Assembly: GCF_000819865.1 (NCBI RefSeq)
Contig: NZ_CDDF01000005.1
Coordinates: 674,206-738,205, forward strand
Direction: 5' to 3'
DNA length: 64,000 nt
DNA from: Aeromonas eucrenophila
Lineage (GTDB): Bacteria; Pseudomonadota; Gammaproteobacteria; Enterobacterales; Aeromonadaceae
Positions 40,105 through 49,460 of this stretch are shown piece after piece (positions within the stretch are counted from its first letter, which is position 1; each line of letters opens with the position of its first letter). The notes beneath the pieces were generated by a model. It was not told the DNA's origin, ran no database searches, and saw only the letters and a list, made by a program, of their open reading frames with translations. The translations under genes were made by a program, and so were the position numbers.

Positions 40105-41763
40105 ATGAGCTTCGATCATCGCAAATACCGCCCGGCCCCCACCATAGCGCTGACGGATCGCCAATGGCCCAGCCGGGTCATGACGCAGGCGCCGCTCTGG
40201 TGCGCCGTGGATCTGCGGGACGGCAATCAGGCGCTGGTCGAGCCCATGACGGTGGCCCAGAAGCTGCAGATGTGGGCACTGATGCTCCATGTCGGCTTCA
40301 AACACATCGAGGTGGGCTTCCCGGCCGCCTCCCAGCCCGACTTCGACTTCGTGCGGGAGCTGATCGAGCGCAATCTCATTCCCGACGATGTCACCATTCA
40401 GGTGCTGGTGCAGGCCCGCGAAGATCTCATTATCCGCACCTTCGAGTCCCTCAAGGGGGCGAAACGCGCCATCGTCCACGTCTACAACTCGGTCAACCCG
40501 ACCCAGCGCAACTATGTGTTCAACTCAGGCCGCGAGGGGGTCAAGGCCATCGCCGTGCAGGGGGCTCGCTGGGTGCGGGAGCATGCGGCCAAGAACCCGG
40601 GTACCGAGTGGAGTTTCCAATATTCCCCCGAGAGCTTCAGCAGCACAGAGGTGGAGTTCGCGGTGGAGGTGTGTGACGCCGTGATCGACGAGTGGCGCTC
40701 GGCCGCCCGCCCCATGATCCTGAACCTGCCGGCCACGGTGGAGGTGAGCACACCGAACGTGTTTGCGGATCAGGTGGAGTGGTTCTGTCGCCACCTCAGG
40801 GCGCGCCCCGAGGTGAGCATCTCCATCCACACCCACAACGATAGGGGCTGCGGGGTAGCCGCCGCCGAGCTGGCGGTGCTGGCGGGGGCCGATCGCATCG
40901 AGGGCACCCTGCTTGGCAACGGCGAGCGCACCGGCAACATGGACATCGTCACCATGGCCATGAACCTCTACAGCCAGGGGATAGACCCGGAGCTGGACTT
41001 GTCCGACATGGATGCCATCGTCGCCACCGTGGGGGCCTGCACCCAGATAGCCCTGCACCCGCGGCACCCCTATGCCGGCGAGCTGGTCTACACGGCGTTT
41101 TCCGGCAGCCACCAGGACGCGATCCGCAAGTCCCTGGCGGCGCCAAAGCCCGACCACTATTGGGATGTGGCCTACCTGCCCATCGATCCGGCCGACCTTG
41201 GCCGCAGCTACGAGGCGGTGATCCGCATCAACAGCCAGTCCGGCAAGGGCGGCGTCACCTATCTGCTGGAGCGCGATCTCGGCCTGCAACTGCCGCGCTG
41301 GCTGCAGATCGACTTCAGTCGCCGGGTACAGGCGCAGGCCGAGGCGAGCAGCAGCGAGATCAATCCGGCGCAGATCCGTGCCCTGTTCGAGCAGCACTAC
41401 CTCGAGCCGGTGCACGGCTACCGCATCGGCCGCTTCCAGCTCGGTCACGATGGTCAGGAGAGCCTGCGCCTCGAACTGCAGACCCCAGATGGTGCGCTGC
41501 AACTGCGGGGTGAGGGGGAGGGGGCCATCACGGCCCTAGTCAACGGCTGGGAGCGCCAGACCGGGATGCACATCGATGTGCTCGACTACTCCGAACATGC
41601 CCTGAGCGCGGGCACGGAATCGCGCGCCGCCGCCTATGTGCTGCTCAGCGTCGATGGCCAGCGCCAGTGCGGGGTTGCCATCGGTCGGGATGTGGTCAGC
41701 GCCTCCCTGCAGGCGGTGATCAATGGTGCGGCCCAGCAGCAGGCCCTGCGCCAGAGCGCCTGA
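40105..41763 (+). CDS. leuA: 2-isopropylmalate synthase, long (yeast-type) form
   Basis: First step of leucine synthesis: condenses acetyl-CoA with 2-ketoisovalerate. The HMGL-like TIM barrel has VDLRDGNQALVEPM (metal Asp), GFKHIEVGFPAASQPD, SIHTHNDRGCGVAAAE and LLGNGERTGNMD. A C-terminal allosteric LeuA domain follows from about residue 425. 552 aa, with the family N terminus KYRPAPTIALTDRQWPSR. The ATG at 40105 has AAGGGA upstream. It is not beside leuBCD, which is usual for this type. Confidence 0.94.
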   Translation: MSFDHRKYRPAPTIALTDRQWPSRVMTQAPLWCAVDLRDGNQALVEPMTVAQKLQMWALMLHVGFKHIEVGFPAASQPDFDFVRELIERNLIPDDVTIQVLVQAREDLIIRTFESLKGAKRAIVHVYNSVNPTQRNYVFNSGREGVKAIAVQGARWVREHAAKNPGTEWSFQYSPESFSSTEVEFAVEVCDAVIDEWRSAARPMILNLPATVEVSTPNVFADQVEWFCRHLRARPEVSISIHTHNDRGCGVAAAELAVLAGADRIEGTLLGNGERTGNMDIVTMAMNLYSQGIDPELDLSDMDAIVATVGACTQIALHPRHPYAGELVYTAFSGSHQDAIRKSLAAPKPDHYWDVAYLPIDPADLGRSYEAVIRINSQSGKGGVTYLLERDLGLQLPRWLQIDFSRRVQAQAEASSSEINPAQIRALFEQHYLEPVHGYRIGRFQLGHDGQESLRLELQTPDGALQLRGEGEGAITALVNGWERQTGMHIDVLDYSEHALSAGTESRAAAYVLLSVDGQRQCGVAIGRDVVSASLQAVINGAAQQQALRQSA

Positions 41764-41780
41764 GCCAAGGGATCATCCGC

Positions 41781-41816
41781 AAACAACAACGCCACCCTAG
41801 GGTGGCGTTGTTGTTT
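41781..41816. terminator. Bidirectional terminator after leuA
   Basis: A 16-bp perfect stem (AAACAACAACGCCACC) with a CTAG loop between two convergent genes; T-rich on both exits. Confidence 0.88.
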
Positions 41817-41828
41817 ATCGGGCCCGGC

Positions 41829-42860
41829 TCAATCCGCCAGCGGCTTGCGAGGGCGGGGCAGGGCACGCCAGATCTTGCGCGCCGTCACCAGGAAGGGGCG
41901 CAGGATCAGGGCGCTCAACCGGCTGTAGTGCGCGTTGTCCCTCGGGCCCACCCCGAAGGAGAGCGGCTCTGGCTGGCTGCTGGTCACATAGAGGGTGCCG
42001 AACCACCAGTCCCAGAGGGAGAGGTTGGTGCCGAAGTTGTGGTTGAAGTGGCGCGGATCCCGGCTGTGGTGGATCTGGTGCTGGGCCGGGCTGTTGAACA
42101 GGTGCTCGAGCCTCGGGCCAAAGGAGAGCCAGACATGGGTGTGGCGCAGGTTGGCGGCCAGGGAGTTGAAGATGAGCACCAGATAGCTTATCCCGAACAG
42201 GGTGTAGGGGGTTACCACGGCGCCGCTCAGCCAATGGAAGGTCCCGGCGTAGAGCGCAAGACAGCTTCCCTTGAGCATCATCTCGCACAGTTTCTCCACC
42301 AGATGAATGCGGCTCGCGGTCGGCGGCACCATCACGGTCGCGCTGTGGTGCACCTTGTGAAACTCCCACAGCCAGCGGCTGTGAAAGGCGCGGTGCAACC
42401 AGTAATGGAGGAAGTCGCTGATCAGGAAGACGCCGAGGCCATAGAGCATCATCAGCCAGCTCGCCTGGGCCAGCCGGGGGCGCTCCCCCCAGAGCCGGGA
42501 CAGGGCGGATTGCACGTCCTCGGCCTGCAGCAACCAGGGGTGGATCAGCGTCAGGATCGGCAGGATCACCGCCACATGCAGCAGGGCGCGTACCAGGTAG
42601 TACTGGTAATCGAGCAGGGCAGAGGGGTGCAACCAGATGGCTCTGCCCCCCAGGAAGCGGCGAAAGCTGCGGGCCTCGGGATCCCCCTGGCGACGGCGGT
42701 GCAGACAGAGCAGATAGGCGACAGCGCCCGAGATCAGCAAGAAGACGAAGCCCAGGCGCCCGTTGAGATCGAACAGCCCGGACAGGGATTGCCACAGCGG
42801 GGTGATCAGCAGTTGCTGCAGGGTGTCGAAGAGGAGGGTCAGCTTGTCCATCGGCTCCAT
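41829..42860 (-). CDS. Sterol desaturase / fatty-acid hydroxylase family protein
   Basis: An integral membrane di-iron oxygenase of unknown substrate. Three to five membrane segments; histidine boxes SDFLHYWLHRAFHSRWLWEF, HKVHHS and HQIHHSRD supply the metal ligands, all intact. 343 aa. Aeromonas makes no sterols, so a lipid or hopanoid-like substrate is possible. An alternative ATG three codons downstream has a GGAG close by. Single gene. Confidence 0.88.
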   Translation of the reverse strand: MEPMDKLTLLFDTLQQLLITPLWQSLSGLFDLNGRLGFVFLLISGAVAYLLCLHRRRQGDPEARSFRRFLGGRAIWLHPSALLDYQYYLVRALLHVAVILPILTLIHPWLLQAEDVQSALSRLWGERPRLAQASWLMMLYGLGVFLISDFLHYWLHRAFHSRWLWEFHKVHHSATVMVPPTASRIHLVEKLCEMMLKGSCLALYAGTFHWLSGAVVTPYTLFGISYLVLIFNSLAANLRHTHVWLSFGPRLEHLFNSPAQHQIHHSRDPRHFNHNFGTNLSLWDWWFGTLYVTSSQPEPLSFGVGPRDNAHYSRLSALILRPFLVTARKIWRALPRPRKPLAD

Positions 42861-43156
42861 GCCACTGGCGTGTTGGTCGGCGGCATTCTAAATGCAAATC
42901 ACTATCAATCAAAGCCATTATTCGGGGATAAGGGGTGGTCGGTGCAGTGCAACGCGGGGAGGTACGCGCACTGGCACGAACAGGCTGCGGCACCGGTCGT
43001 CACGACGATGGCACTTTTTCATCGTGCCTGCCCCAAGGCCGAGCATGAGGCTTTAGCCAGCCGAGCCGATCCACTACAATGGCCACCTGTTTGTGTTCGG
43101 GGTTTCTCATCCGTGATGAGCAAGATCCCGGCACCCGCTCTCTATCGGAAGCCTTC

Positions 43157-44320
43157 ATGACCACCTCTCCCCGATTTCTCCTCCCTGCGAGGCGTCTGAC
43201 CGTCCTGCCGCTGCTCGGCGCCCTGTTGCTGGCGGGCTGTGCTAGCGAGCCACCCGCTCCGGCCGAGGAGGCGGCGGCCATCGCCAAGCAACCCAAGTCC
43301 ATGCAGCCGCGCAAGCCCGCCGACATGAAGACTCGCATAGTGCGATTTCTACCGGGCAATGTGCGCGACAAGCAGGGCTGGGCCAATGACGTGGTGACGG
43401 CGCTCTCGACCCAGGGCATAGCGGTGAGCGATCACAACGTCTGCACCGTGCTGGCGGTGGCGGAGCAGGAGGCGACCTACCAGGCCGATCCCGTGGTGCC
43501 GGGGCTTGGCAAGATAGCCTGGAAGGAGATCAACGCCCGCGCGGCCAAGCTGCTGATCCCCGAGTTCGTGGTGCGCACGGCGCTCGGCATCACTTCCCCC
43601 ACCGGCAAGTCCTATGCCGCGCGCATCGATGCGCTGCGCACCGAGCGGGAGATGAGCGAGATCTTCGAGGACATGATTGGCTCTGTGCCCATGGGCAAGA
43701 CGCTGTTTGGCAACCTCAACCCGGTGCACACCGGCGGCCCCATGCAGGTCAGTATCGCCTTCGCCGAGGCCAACGCCCGCGGCTACCCCTATCCGATCGA
43801 GGAGTCCATCCGCCACGAGGTGTTTACCCGCCGCGGCGGCATCTGGTTCGGTACCAAGCATATTTTCGGCTATCCCGCCGACTACCCGGACACCCTCTAT
43901 CGCTTCGCCGACTTCAACGCCGGCTGGTACGCGAGCCGCAACGCCGCCTTCCAGGCCGCCGTCAGCCGGGTGAGTGGCAAGACCCTGGCGCTGGACGGGG
44001 ATCTCATCCGCTACGACTCCGACAAACCGGGCAATACCGAGCTCGCGGTCTACAGCATCGCAAGCCGTCTCAGCATGAGCAAAAACGCCATCCGCCAGAG
44101 CCTGAAGATGGGGGACAGCCCCGAGTTTGCGCAGAGCGATCTCTACCACAGGGTCTATGCCCTGGCCGAGCAGAAGGCGGGCACCCGTCTGCCCCGCGCC
44201 ATCTTGCCCGGCATCCAGCTCAAGAGCCCCAAGATCACCCGCAACCTCACCACCGCCTGGTTCGCCAAGCGGGTGGATGACAGGGAGCAGAGGTGTGTGC
44301 GGCAGATGGCTGCACTGTAA
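43157..44320 (+). CDS. DUF1615 lipoprotein (YaiW-like)
   Basis: A lipoprotein signal peptide ends in LLAGC (lipobox). The DUF1615 region follows: FLPGNVRDKQGWANDVV, VCTVLAVAEQEATYQADP, GPMQVSIAFAE and RRGGIWFGTKHIFGYPADY. E. coli YaiW is a surface-exposed outer-membrane lipoprotein linked with SbmA peptide uptake. Here sbmA is not next to it. An AEQEATYQADP segment looks like a lysozyme-fold active-site region, but activity is not proven. 387 aa. The ATG at the signal peptide is chosen over an open frame 26 codons upstream. Confidence 0.85.
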   Translation: MTTSPRFLLPARRLTVLPLLGALLLAGCASEPPAPAEEAAAIAKQPKSMQPRKPADMKTRIVRFLPGNVRDKQGWANDVVTALSTQGIAVSDHNVCTVLAVAEQEATYQADPVVPGLGKIAWKEINARAAKLLIPEFVVRTALGITSPTGKSYAARIDALRTEREMSEIFEDMIGSVPMGKTLFGNLNPVHTGGPMQVSIAFAEANARGYPYPIEESIRHEVFTRRGGIWFGTKHIFGYPADYPDTLYRFADFNAGWYASRNAAFQAAVSRVSGKTLALDGDLIRYDSDKPGNTELAVYSIASRLSMSKNAIRQSLKMGDSPEFAQSDLYHRVYALAEQKAGTRLPRAILPGIQLKSPKITRNLTTAWFAKRVDDREQRCVRQMAAL

Positions 44321-44427
44321 CGGGAGGAGCGCCACCCTAAGGGGGCGTGTTCAGGGGATCACCCGAGCGTGCTCTCGGGTCAACTGCTTGGTGTTCGTGG
44401 TGTCAATGATGGGCATCGCCTTGGTGG

Positions 44428-44979
44428 TTAGATCCGCAAACTGCCGCGAAAGCCCCTGGCGGCATAGTAGGACTGGGCGCCGTTGTGGTAGAGGAAGACG
44501 TTGTCATAGCGGCGATCGCAGAACAGGGCGCCGCCGAGGCGCCTTATCTCCTCAGGTGTCTGGATCCAGCTCGATGTCTTGGTATCGAAGCGGCCGAGCC
44601 GCTGCAGCGCTCTATACTCGGCCTCCATCAGCAGCGCTATGCCCATCTGCGCGGCCATCTCGGTTGCGCAGCCCGCCGGTCTGTTCTCCTTTCTGGATTC
44701 CAGCGCAGCCAAGTCATAACAGAGGCTTCTGCGCCCGTCTGGGCTTTCGGCACTGCAATCACAGAAGATGAGCTGCCCGCTCTGGGGATCCTGGCCGATG
44801 ACATCGGGCTCACCCCCTGTGCGCTCCATCTCATGGAGGGAGCGTAACGACGGTGGGTTGGCATCCAGTCTGGCACGTACCTCTGACCAGGCAATTCCTT
44901 CGTGGCGATGAGGGTGCTGTTCAAAGCGGGTCTGCAAGGTGGCAAGCAGTGCGTCCATCTCTACCTGGGTCACTTTCAT
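44428..44979 (-). CDS. DUF4256 protein
   Basis: A 183-residue soluble protein matching DUF4256: LQTRFEQHPHRHEGI, SLHEMERTGGEPDVIG, CYDLAALESRKENRP and the C-terminal DNVFLYHNGAQSYYAARGFR. Function unknown. It lies 19 bases after the outer-membrane barrel gene and is probably transcribed with it, though the two have no obvious link. No signal peptide, so cytoplasmic. Confidence 0.85.
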   Translation of the reverse strand: MKVTQVEMDALLATLQTRFEQHPHRHEGIAWSEVRARLDANPPSLRSLHEMERTGGEPDVIGQDPQSGQLIFCDCSAESPDGRRSLCYDLAALESRKENRPAGCATEMAAQMGIALLMEAEYRALQRLGRFDTKTSSWIQTPEEIRRLGGALFCDRRYDNVFLYHNGAQSYYAARGFRGSLRI

Positions 44980-44998
44980 CGTGCTGCCTCCTTCGCCG

Positions 44999-45958
44999 TT
45001 AGAAACTCATCGCCAGCCCGATGGAATAGCCGTTGGTGTTGTGGCTGAACATATAGCGGGCCACCAAGCGGGTGCGGGTGACGAAAACCTTGTATTTGCT
45101 GCTGTCGAGTTCGAGCCCAAGGCCGAGGGAGTTGAGGCTGTTGAAGCCGAGCAGGCCGCGTTGCTCCCCCAGGTATTCGGTGCGAGCTCCTTCCATCACG
45201 TAACGTACCGGGCGATCGAGCAGGGTCCAGCTGAAGAGCGGCGCCCGGCGGCGCAGGTAGAGCCCGAGGTTCTCGGCCTCGGCCTGGCCGGCGATGCTGT
45301 CGGCGGTGCCGGTGAAGCTCTGCAGGTGCTGATAGGAGTAGCGCAGCTCGGCGTCGATATCCTGAGCCTTGGAGAACAGCTCGTAGTCCAGCATCAGGGA
45401 GCCCCCCAGGCCATAGACGTTGAGGGTGCCGCCGTCGAGGAAGTCGAGGTTCTTGCCAGTCCTGTGCTCGATCAGGGCGGCGCCGATGCGCAAGTCGCTC
45501 GCCACCGTCCCCAGGGTGAAGTTGGCGATGGGGCGCAGCACCAGGTTGCCGCCCCAGCGATCCCGGTGCAGGCCGAAATCCCAGCCGATGCCGCCGGTGG
45601 CGCTCAGGCTGTTCCACTTGACGGGGATGGTGCGGGTCTCAGTGCCATCGGTGAACACGAACTGGGGATCGTAGCGGCTGTATCCCAGGGTGCCCTCCAG
45701 ATAGATGGGAAAGCCTTCGCTCATGGTCGCGCCGCCGCCGAGCTGGGTGATGGTCAGCGCCGACTGCTCGTTGGTGCCGCTGCCGATGTCCAGGTTGCTG
45801 GCGGTGATGTCGGGCACCACGGTGAAGCTCATCAGGGAGACCACCGCATTGGCACGCTGCTGGACCAGGGAGCCATCGTTGGCCTGGGCCATGAGGCTGA
45901 CAAGAGCGATGCCAGACAGCAGTAGGGTTCTTGCATGAGAAGAGGGGGTCTGCGCCAT
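44999..45958 (-). CDS. Outer-membrane beta-barrel protein (solitary autotransporter-barrel type)
   Basis: A signal peptide (about residues 1-26 ending AQA) and a protein made of alternating amphipathic strands, ending in a C-terminal phenylalanine (GLAMSF), the usual barrel-insertion signal. It resembles the solitary outer membrane autotransporter-barrel family found in Vibrio and relatives, which lacks a passenger domain. 319 aa. Function unknown. The ATG has GGAG 6 bases upstream; the frame is open 25 codons further but without a ribosome site. Confidence 0.7.
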   Translation of the reverse strand: MAQTPSSHARTLLLSGIALVSLMAQANDGSLVQQRANAVVSLMSFTVVPDITASNLDIGSGTNEQSALTITQLGGGATMSEGFPIYLEGTLGYSRYDPQFVFTDGTETRTIPVKWNSLSATGGIGWDFGLHRDRWGGNLVLRPIANFTLGTVASDLRIGAALIEHRTGKNLDFLDGGTLNVYGLGGSLMLDYELFSKAQDIDAELRYSYQHLQSFTGTADSIAGQAEAENLGLYLRRRAPLFSWTLLDRPVRYVMEGARTEYLGEQRGLLGFNSLNSLGLGLELDSSKYKVFVTRTRLVARYMFSHNTNGYSIGLAMSF

Positions 45959-46316
45959 ACCTAGCTCCGTGAGTCTCCTCGTCCGGTGAGGAGTCCTTAC
46001 ACTGTAACGGTTTTTCCTCGCCTTGGCAGCCAAGTCGTTGTGTCAAATGACAATCTTGTCTCTAGTGGCGGCGCAGATCACCGTCCACGCACGCCTGGCG
46101 TTTGGGATGGCTCGCTGGCGGGGCCAGTCGGGCCAGCCCGCTGTTCTGGAGTGATAGAGTATCCACATAAATGGCAGACATTAATTTCTTGTTCAGTTCG
46201 ACGGGTGTATAACGGGCCTCCCGCAGGAGTAACGGGAGCAGGCAGCAGGGAGGAGATGCCGAGCGGGGCCCTTGGGCCGTCATGATGGATGCACACGTTG
46301 ACGGGAGTCATTCCAG
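45959..46316. other. Intergenic region between divergent barrel and DedA genes
   Basis: 358 bases. A small CTCCTC/GAGGAG hairpin lies near 45974-45992. The rest presumably holds the two promoters; nothing else is recognised. Confidence 0.4.
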
Positions 46317-46967
46317 ATGCAGGACATGCTGCTTGCCATATGGCATCAGGACTTTGATCAGCTTATTCAAATGCAGGCCATCGGTCTGCTCGTCACCTGC
46401 CTGGTGGTGATCCTCTTTCTCGAATCGAGTTTCGTGTTCCTGCCCCTGCCGGGGGACAGTCTGGTGTTGCTGGCCGGTGGCCTGGTGGGCATGGGAGTGC
46501 TCGGCCCCGAGGTGAGTTTCCTCTATATGCCGTTCGCCGCCGGGCTGGGCAGCCTGATCGCCTATTGGCAGGGCCATGCGCTGCACGGTACCCGCTTCAT
46601 GGGCCATATCGAGCGTATGATCCCGGAGGGCAGCCTGCCTCGCGCCTCGCGCCTGCTCGATCGCTACGGCTTCTGGGCCATGTTCGTGTCCCGCTTCATC
46701 CCCTTCGTGCGGGTGCTGACACCCATGCTGATGGGGGTCTCTCGCCTGCACCTGCCGCGGGTGGCCGTGGCGAGCTTTGCCAGCGCCTTCCTCTGGGCCC
46801 TGACCCTGAGCCTCATCGGCAAGTTCGTGATGGCAACCCCGATGCTGGCCAACCACCACGAGCTGCTAACCAAGTGCCTGCTAGTCACCTCCTTCGCGCT
46901 CTTCGTCATCGCCGTGGCGGCCATCGGTATCCGGCTGCTCAAGCGCCCGACCAACCGCATTCGCTGA
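46317..46967 (+). CDS. DedA family membrane protein
   Basis: A 216-residue inner-membrane protein of the DedA/VTT (SNARE-associated) family, thought to be a lipid scramblase or flippase that recycles undecaprenyl phosphate or phospholipids. It has the FVFLPLPGDSLVLLAG re-entrant segment and the signature FVSRFIPFVRVLTPMLMG with its two arginines. Closest to E. coli YqjA/YghB by general pattern. No clear ribosome site is visible. Single gene. Confidence 0.88.
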   Translation: MQDMLLAIWHQDFDQLIQMQAIGLLVTCLVVILFLESSFVFLPLPGDSLVLLAGGLVGMGVLGPEVSFLYMPFAAGLGSLIAYWQGHALHGTRFMGHIERMIPEGSLPRASRLLDRYGFWAMFVSRFIPFVRVLTPMLMGVSRLHLPRVAVASFASAFLWALTLSLIGKFVMATPMLANHHELLTKCLLVTSFALFVIAVAAIGIRLLKRPTNRIR

Positions 46968-46997
46968 AGAGGTGGACGGGCTCGCGACGCCTGTCCA

Positions 46998-47037
46998 CTC
47001 CCCCCTTGCACCGGCAAGGGCCGGTGCAAGGGGGGAG
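46998..47037 (+). terminator. 17-bp hairpin downstream of the DedA gene
   Basis: Perfect 17-bp arms (CTCCCCCCTTGCACCGG) with a 6-base loop, 30 bases after the DedA stop. No T-run follows, so it may be a structural transcript end, not a classical terminator. Confidence 0.6.
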
Positions 47038-47234
47038 ATGTAAAAATACAGGCCATTTGAGGCGGAATTTGTGACGCCTATCTGTTACACTTCGCGCCCG
47101 CCATTTTCCGGCTCATTCTCTGACTCGATGTCAGGCCCAGCCGTCCTTGGCCGCAAGCCTCGCCGATGCCGCGCCACCCGCCGGCTCGAGCCACTTAAGC
47201 CAACTACAGCCCAGCTGGAACACAGGAACCCAAT

Positions 47235-48530
47235 ATGAGATTTGAATCGTTCGATTTTGCCCCCGAGATTTTGCGCGCCATCTCAGATTGCGGTTATCAG
47301 GAGATGACCCCTGTGCAGCAGCAGGCGATCCCGACCATTCGTCGTGGTAGCGATGTGCTGGCCAGCGCCCAGACCGGGACCGGCAAGACCGCGGCCTTCG
47401 CGCTGCCGATCCTGCAACGCCTGCTGGACAAGCCGGCCCCCGTCCAGCCGTCCAATGCCCGAGTGTTGATCCTGACCCCGACCCGCGAGCTGGCCGCTCA
47501 GGTGGCGAGCAACATCAACGACTTCGCCAAATACCTGGACATCACTGTGCTGACCATCTTTGGTGGCGGCAAGCAGGACGTGCAGGCACGCAAGCTGAAA
47601 GCGGGTGCTCACATCATAGTGGCGACCCCTGGCCGTCTGCTCGAACACCTGACCGCCTGCAACCTGAGCCTCTCCGGGGTCGAAACCCTGGTGCTGGACG
47701 AAGCGGATCGCATCCTCGACATGGGCTTCAGCGCCGATGTGCAGCAGATCCTGCAAGCGGTCAACAAGGAGCGCCAGAACCTGCTGTTCTCCGCCACCTT
47801 CTCCGACGCCGTGAAGAAGCTCGCCAACCTGATGCTGGACAGACCCCAGATCATCAGCGTCAACAAGCAGAACTCCACCGCCGACACCGTCAGCCACACC
47901 GTCTATCCGGTGGAGCAGAAGCGCAAGCGCGAGCTGCTCTCCGAGCTCATCGGCAAGCAGAACTGGCAACAGGTGCTGGTGTTCGCCAGTACCCGTGAGA
48001 GCTGTGACGAGCTGGTGGACGAGCTGAACCTCGATGGCATCAAGTCCGCCGTGGTCCATGGTGAGAAGGCGCAAGGCAGCCGTCGCCGCGCCCTGCGCGA
48101 GTTCATGGAAGGCAAGGTGCGGGTGCTGGTCGCGACCGAAGTCGCCGCCCGTGGTCTGGACATCCCGGATCTGGAATACGTGGTGAACTACGATCTGCCG
48201 TTCCTGGCGGAAGACTATGTGCACCGCATCGGCCGTACCGGCCGCGCCGGCAAGAGCGGCATGGCGATCTCCTTCGTCAGCCGTGAAGAAGAGCGCACCC
48301 TGCTGGAGATCGAGGCGCTGATCGGCCAGAAGATCCGCCGCATCATGGTGCCGGGCTACGAGGTGAGCAGCCGTGACGAGCTGATCAAGCAGCTGCAAGA
48401 GCGTCGCCGCTTCGGCAAGCGTCCCCAGCGGGAAGACAACGCCGCCGCCCAGGCCATGGCAGAAAGCAAGCTACAAGGCCAGCGCCTCAAGCGTCTGGCT
48501 GCCGCCAAGAAGCCCCGCCAATCCAAGTAA
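47235..48530 (+). CDS. rhlE: DEAD-box RNA helicase, RhlE type
   Basis: ATP-dependent RNA helicase with roles in ribosome assembly or RNA turnover. All motifs present: Q motif (GYQEMTPVQQQAIP), I ASAQTGTGKTAA (about 43-54), Ia PTRELAAQ, II DEAD (VLDEADRILD), III SAT, IV VLVFAST, V VATEVAARGLDIPD and VI HRIGRTGRAG. A short basic tail (KRLAAAKKPRQSK) is typical of RhlE. 431 aa. The ATG follows a weak AGGAA site. Confidence 0.92.
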   Translation: MRFESFDFAPEILRAISDCGYQEMTPVQQQAIPTIRRGSDVLASAQTGTGKTAAFALPILQRLLDKPAPVQPSNARVLILTPTRELAAQVASNINDFAKYLDITVLTIFGGGKQDVQARKLKAGAHIIVATPGRLLEHLTACNLSLSGVETLVLDEADRILDMGFSADVQQILQAVNKERQNLLFSATFSDAVKKLANLMLDRPQIISVNKQNSTADTVSHTVYPVEQKRKRELLSELIGKQNWQQVLVFASTRESCDELVDELNLDGIKSAVVHGEKAQGSRRRALREFMEGKVRVLVATEVAARGLDIPDLEYVVNYDLPFLAEDYVHRIGRTGRAGKSGMAISFVSREEERTLLEIEALIGQKIRRIMVPGYEVSSRDELIKQLQERRRFGKRPQREDNAAAQAMAESKLQGQRLKRLAAAKKPRQSK

Positions 48531-48567
48531 GTGGGCAAGATGATGCAGGGGAGCCTTGGCTCCCGAC

Positions 48568-48590
48568 TCAAGGCGCCGCTGGCGCCTTGA
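48568..48590 (+). terminator. Hairpin after the RhlE gene
   Basis: A 10-bp stem TCAAGGCGCC with a GCT loop, 37 bases past the stop and 30 before the next start codon; lacks a T-run, so possibly a partial terminator. Confidence 0.5.
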
Positions 48591-48620
48591 TGCTGTTTAC
48601 CGATCACCAGAGGACGCGCG

Positions 48621-49280
48621 ATGATCCCCCCAGTCAAGAACCCGCAAGATTACAATCAGGCTCTGCTCGACATGGCCAGCCAGAGCCTGGCCGAGCTGGC
48701 GCGCACCGCCGAGCAGAAAGCTGGAAAACGCACTCCCGCCCAGGAGAGTCACTTCCTCTGCACCTGGATGGCGGACTCCCTCAAGGAGAAGCGCTTCTCC
48801 CGGCTGGTGATGGAGGATCTGAAAGGCTGGATCCAGCAGGGGCGCACCCTGGGGGCGGGGGCCGATCTCAAGGGATTGCTTGAGCGCATCGTCAGCCAAT
48901 ATGGCCGGGCCCTGCAGGATCAAGCTCCGCTCGGCAGCCGGCTGGTCGCGCTGGTGGGCGAGCTGACGGACGCGGGTTGGCTGGTGTTTACCGACGCCGA
49001 GGTCAGCGCCAAGCTGCGCCTGCTGGGGCAAGGCCAATCCAGCCTGGTGATCTCCGCCAGCGAATACCAGGGCCATGTCGTCGATGGCGAGCTGCTCAAG
49101 CCCATCACCCTCTATGTGCGCGGCGACGAGCAGCGACTGGCACAGGCTGCCGTGCGCCATGGCCTGCTGCTGAGCCAGGGCAACAAGAAGGTCACCCTGG
49201 TCAAGCACCACAAGGCGTACCGGCTGGTGCCCGGCAATGCCCAGCCCGCGCTGGCACTGCTGGCAGAGGCCGTTGCCTGA
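48621..49280 (+). CDS. DUF2913 family protein
   Basis: A 219-residue soluble protein of a family restricted to gammaproteobacteria. The family stretch RTPAQESHFLCTWMADSLKE, then KRFSRLVMEDLKGWIQQGRT, is seen, followed by a C-terminal half with DEQRLAQAAVRHGLLLSQ. No catalytic motif is evident. Function unknown. It lies 90 bases after rhlE and may share its transcript. Ends at a strong terminator. Confidence 0.78.
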   Translation: MIPPVKNPQDYNQALLDMASQSLAELARTAEQKAGKRTPAQESHFLCTWMADSLKEKRFSRLVMEDLKGWIQQGRTLGAGADLKGLLERIVSQYGRALQDQAPLGSRLVALVGELTDAGWLVFTDAEVSAKLRLLGQGQSSLVISASEYQGHVVDGELLKPITLYVRGDEQRLAQAAVRHGLLLSQGNKKVTLVKHHKAYRLVPGNAQPALALLAEAVA

Positions 49281-49314
49281 TCCCCAGGCGGACTCCTTGC
49301 TCACCGCTTCATCA

Positions 49315-49338
49315 CCCCGGCCCAGGCCGGGGTTTTTT
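49315..49338 (+). terminator. Terminator of the DUF2913 gene
   Basis: A CCCCGG-centred stem followed by TTTTTT, 35 bases past the stop codon. Confidence 0.9.
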
Positions 49339-49460
49339 ATGGCCGAACGGCCGCGAGCCCGGTCGTTAAGCCGGCACTCCTCTGTGTTGACTGTCGATTT
49401 TTGTCGCAGAACAACGGAGCTGCGCTGTACTGCCATCAGCTTCACCCGGCTTGCCGCACC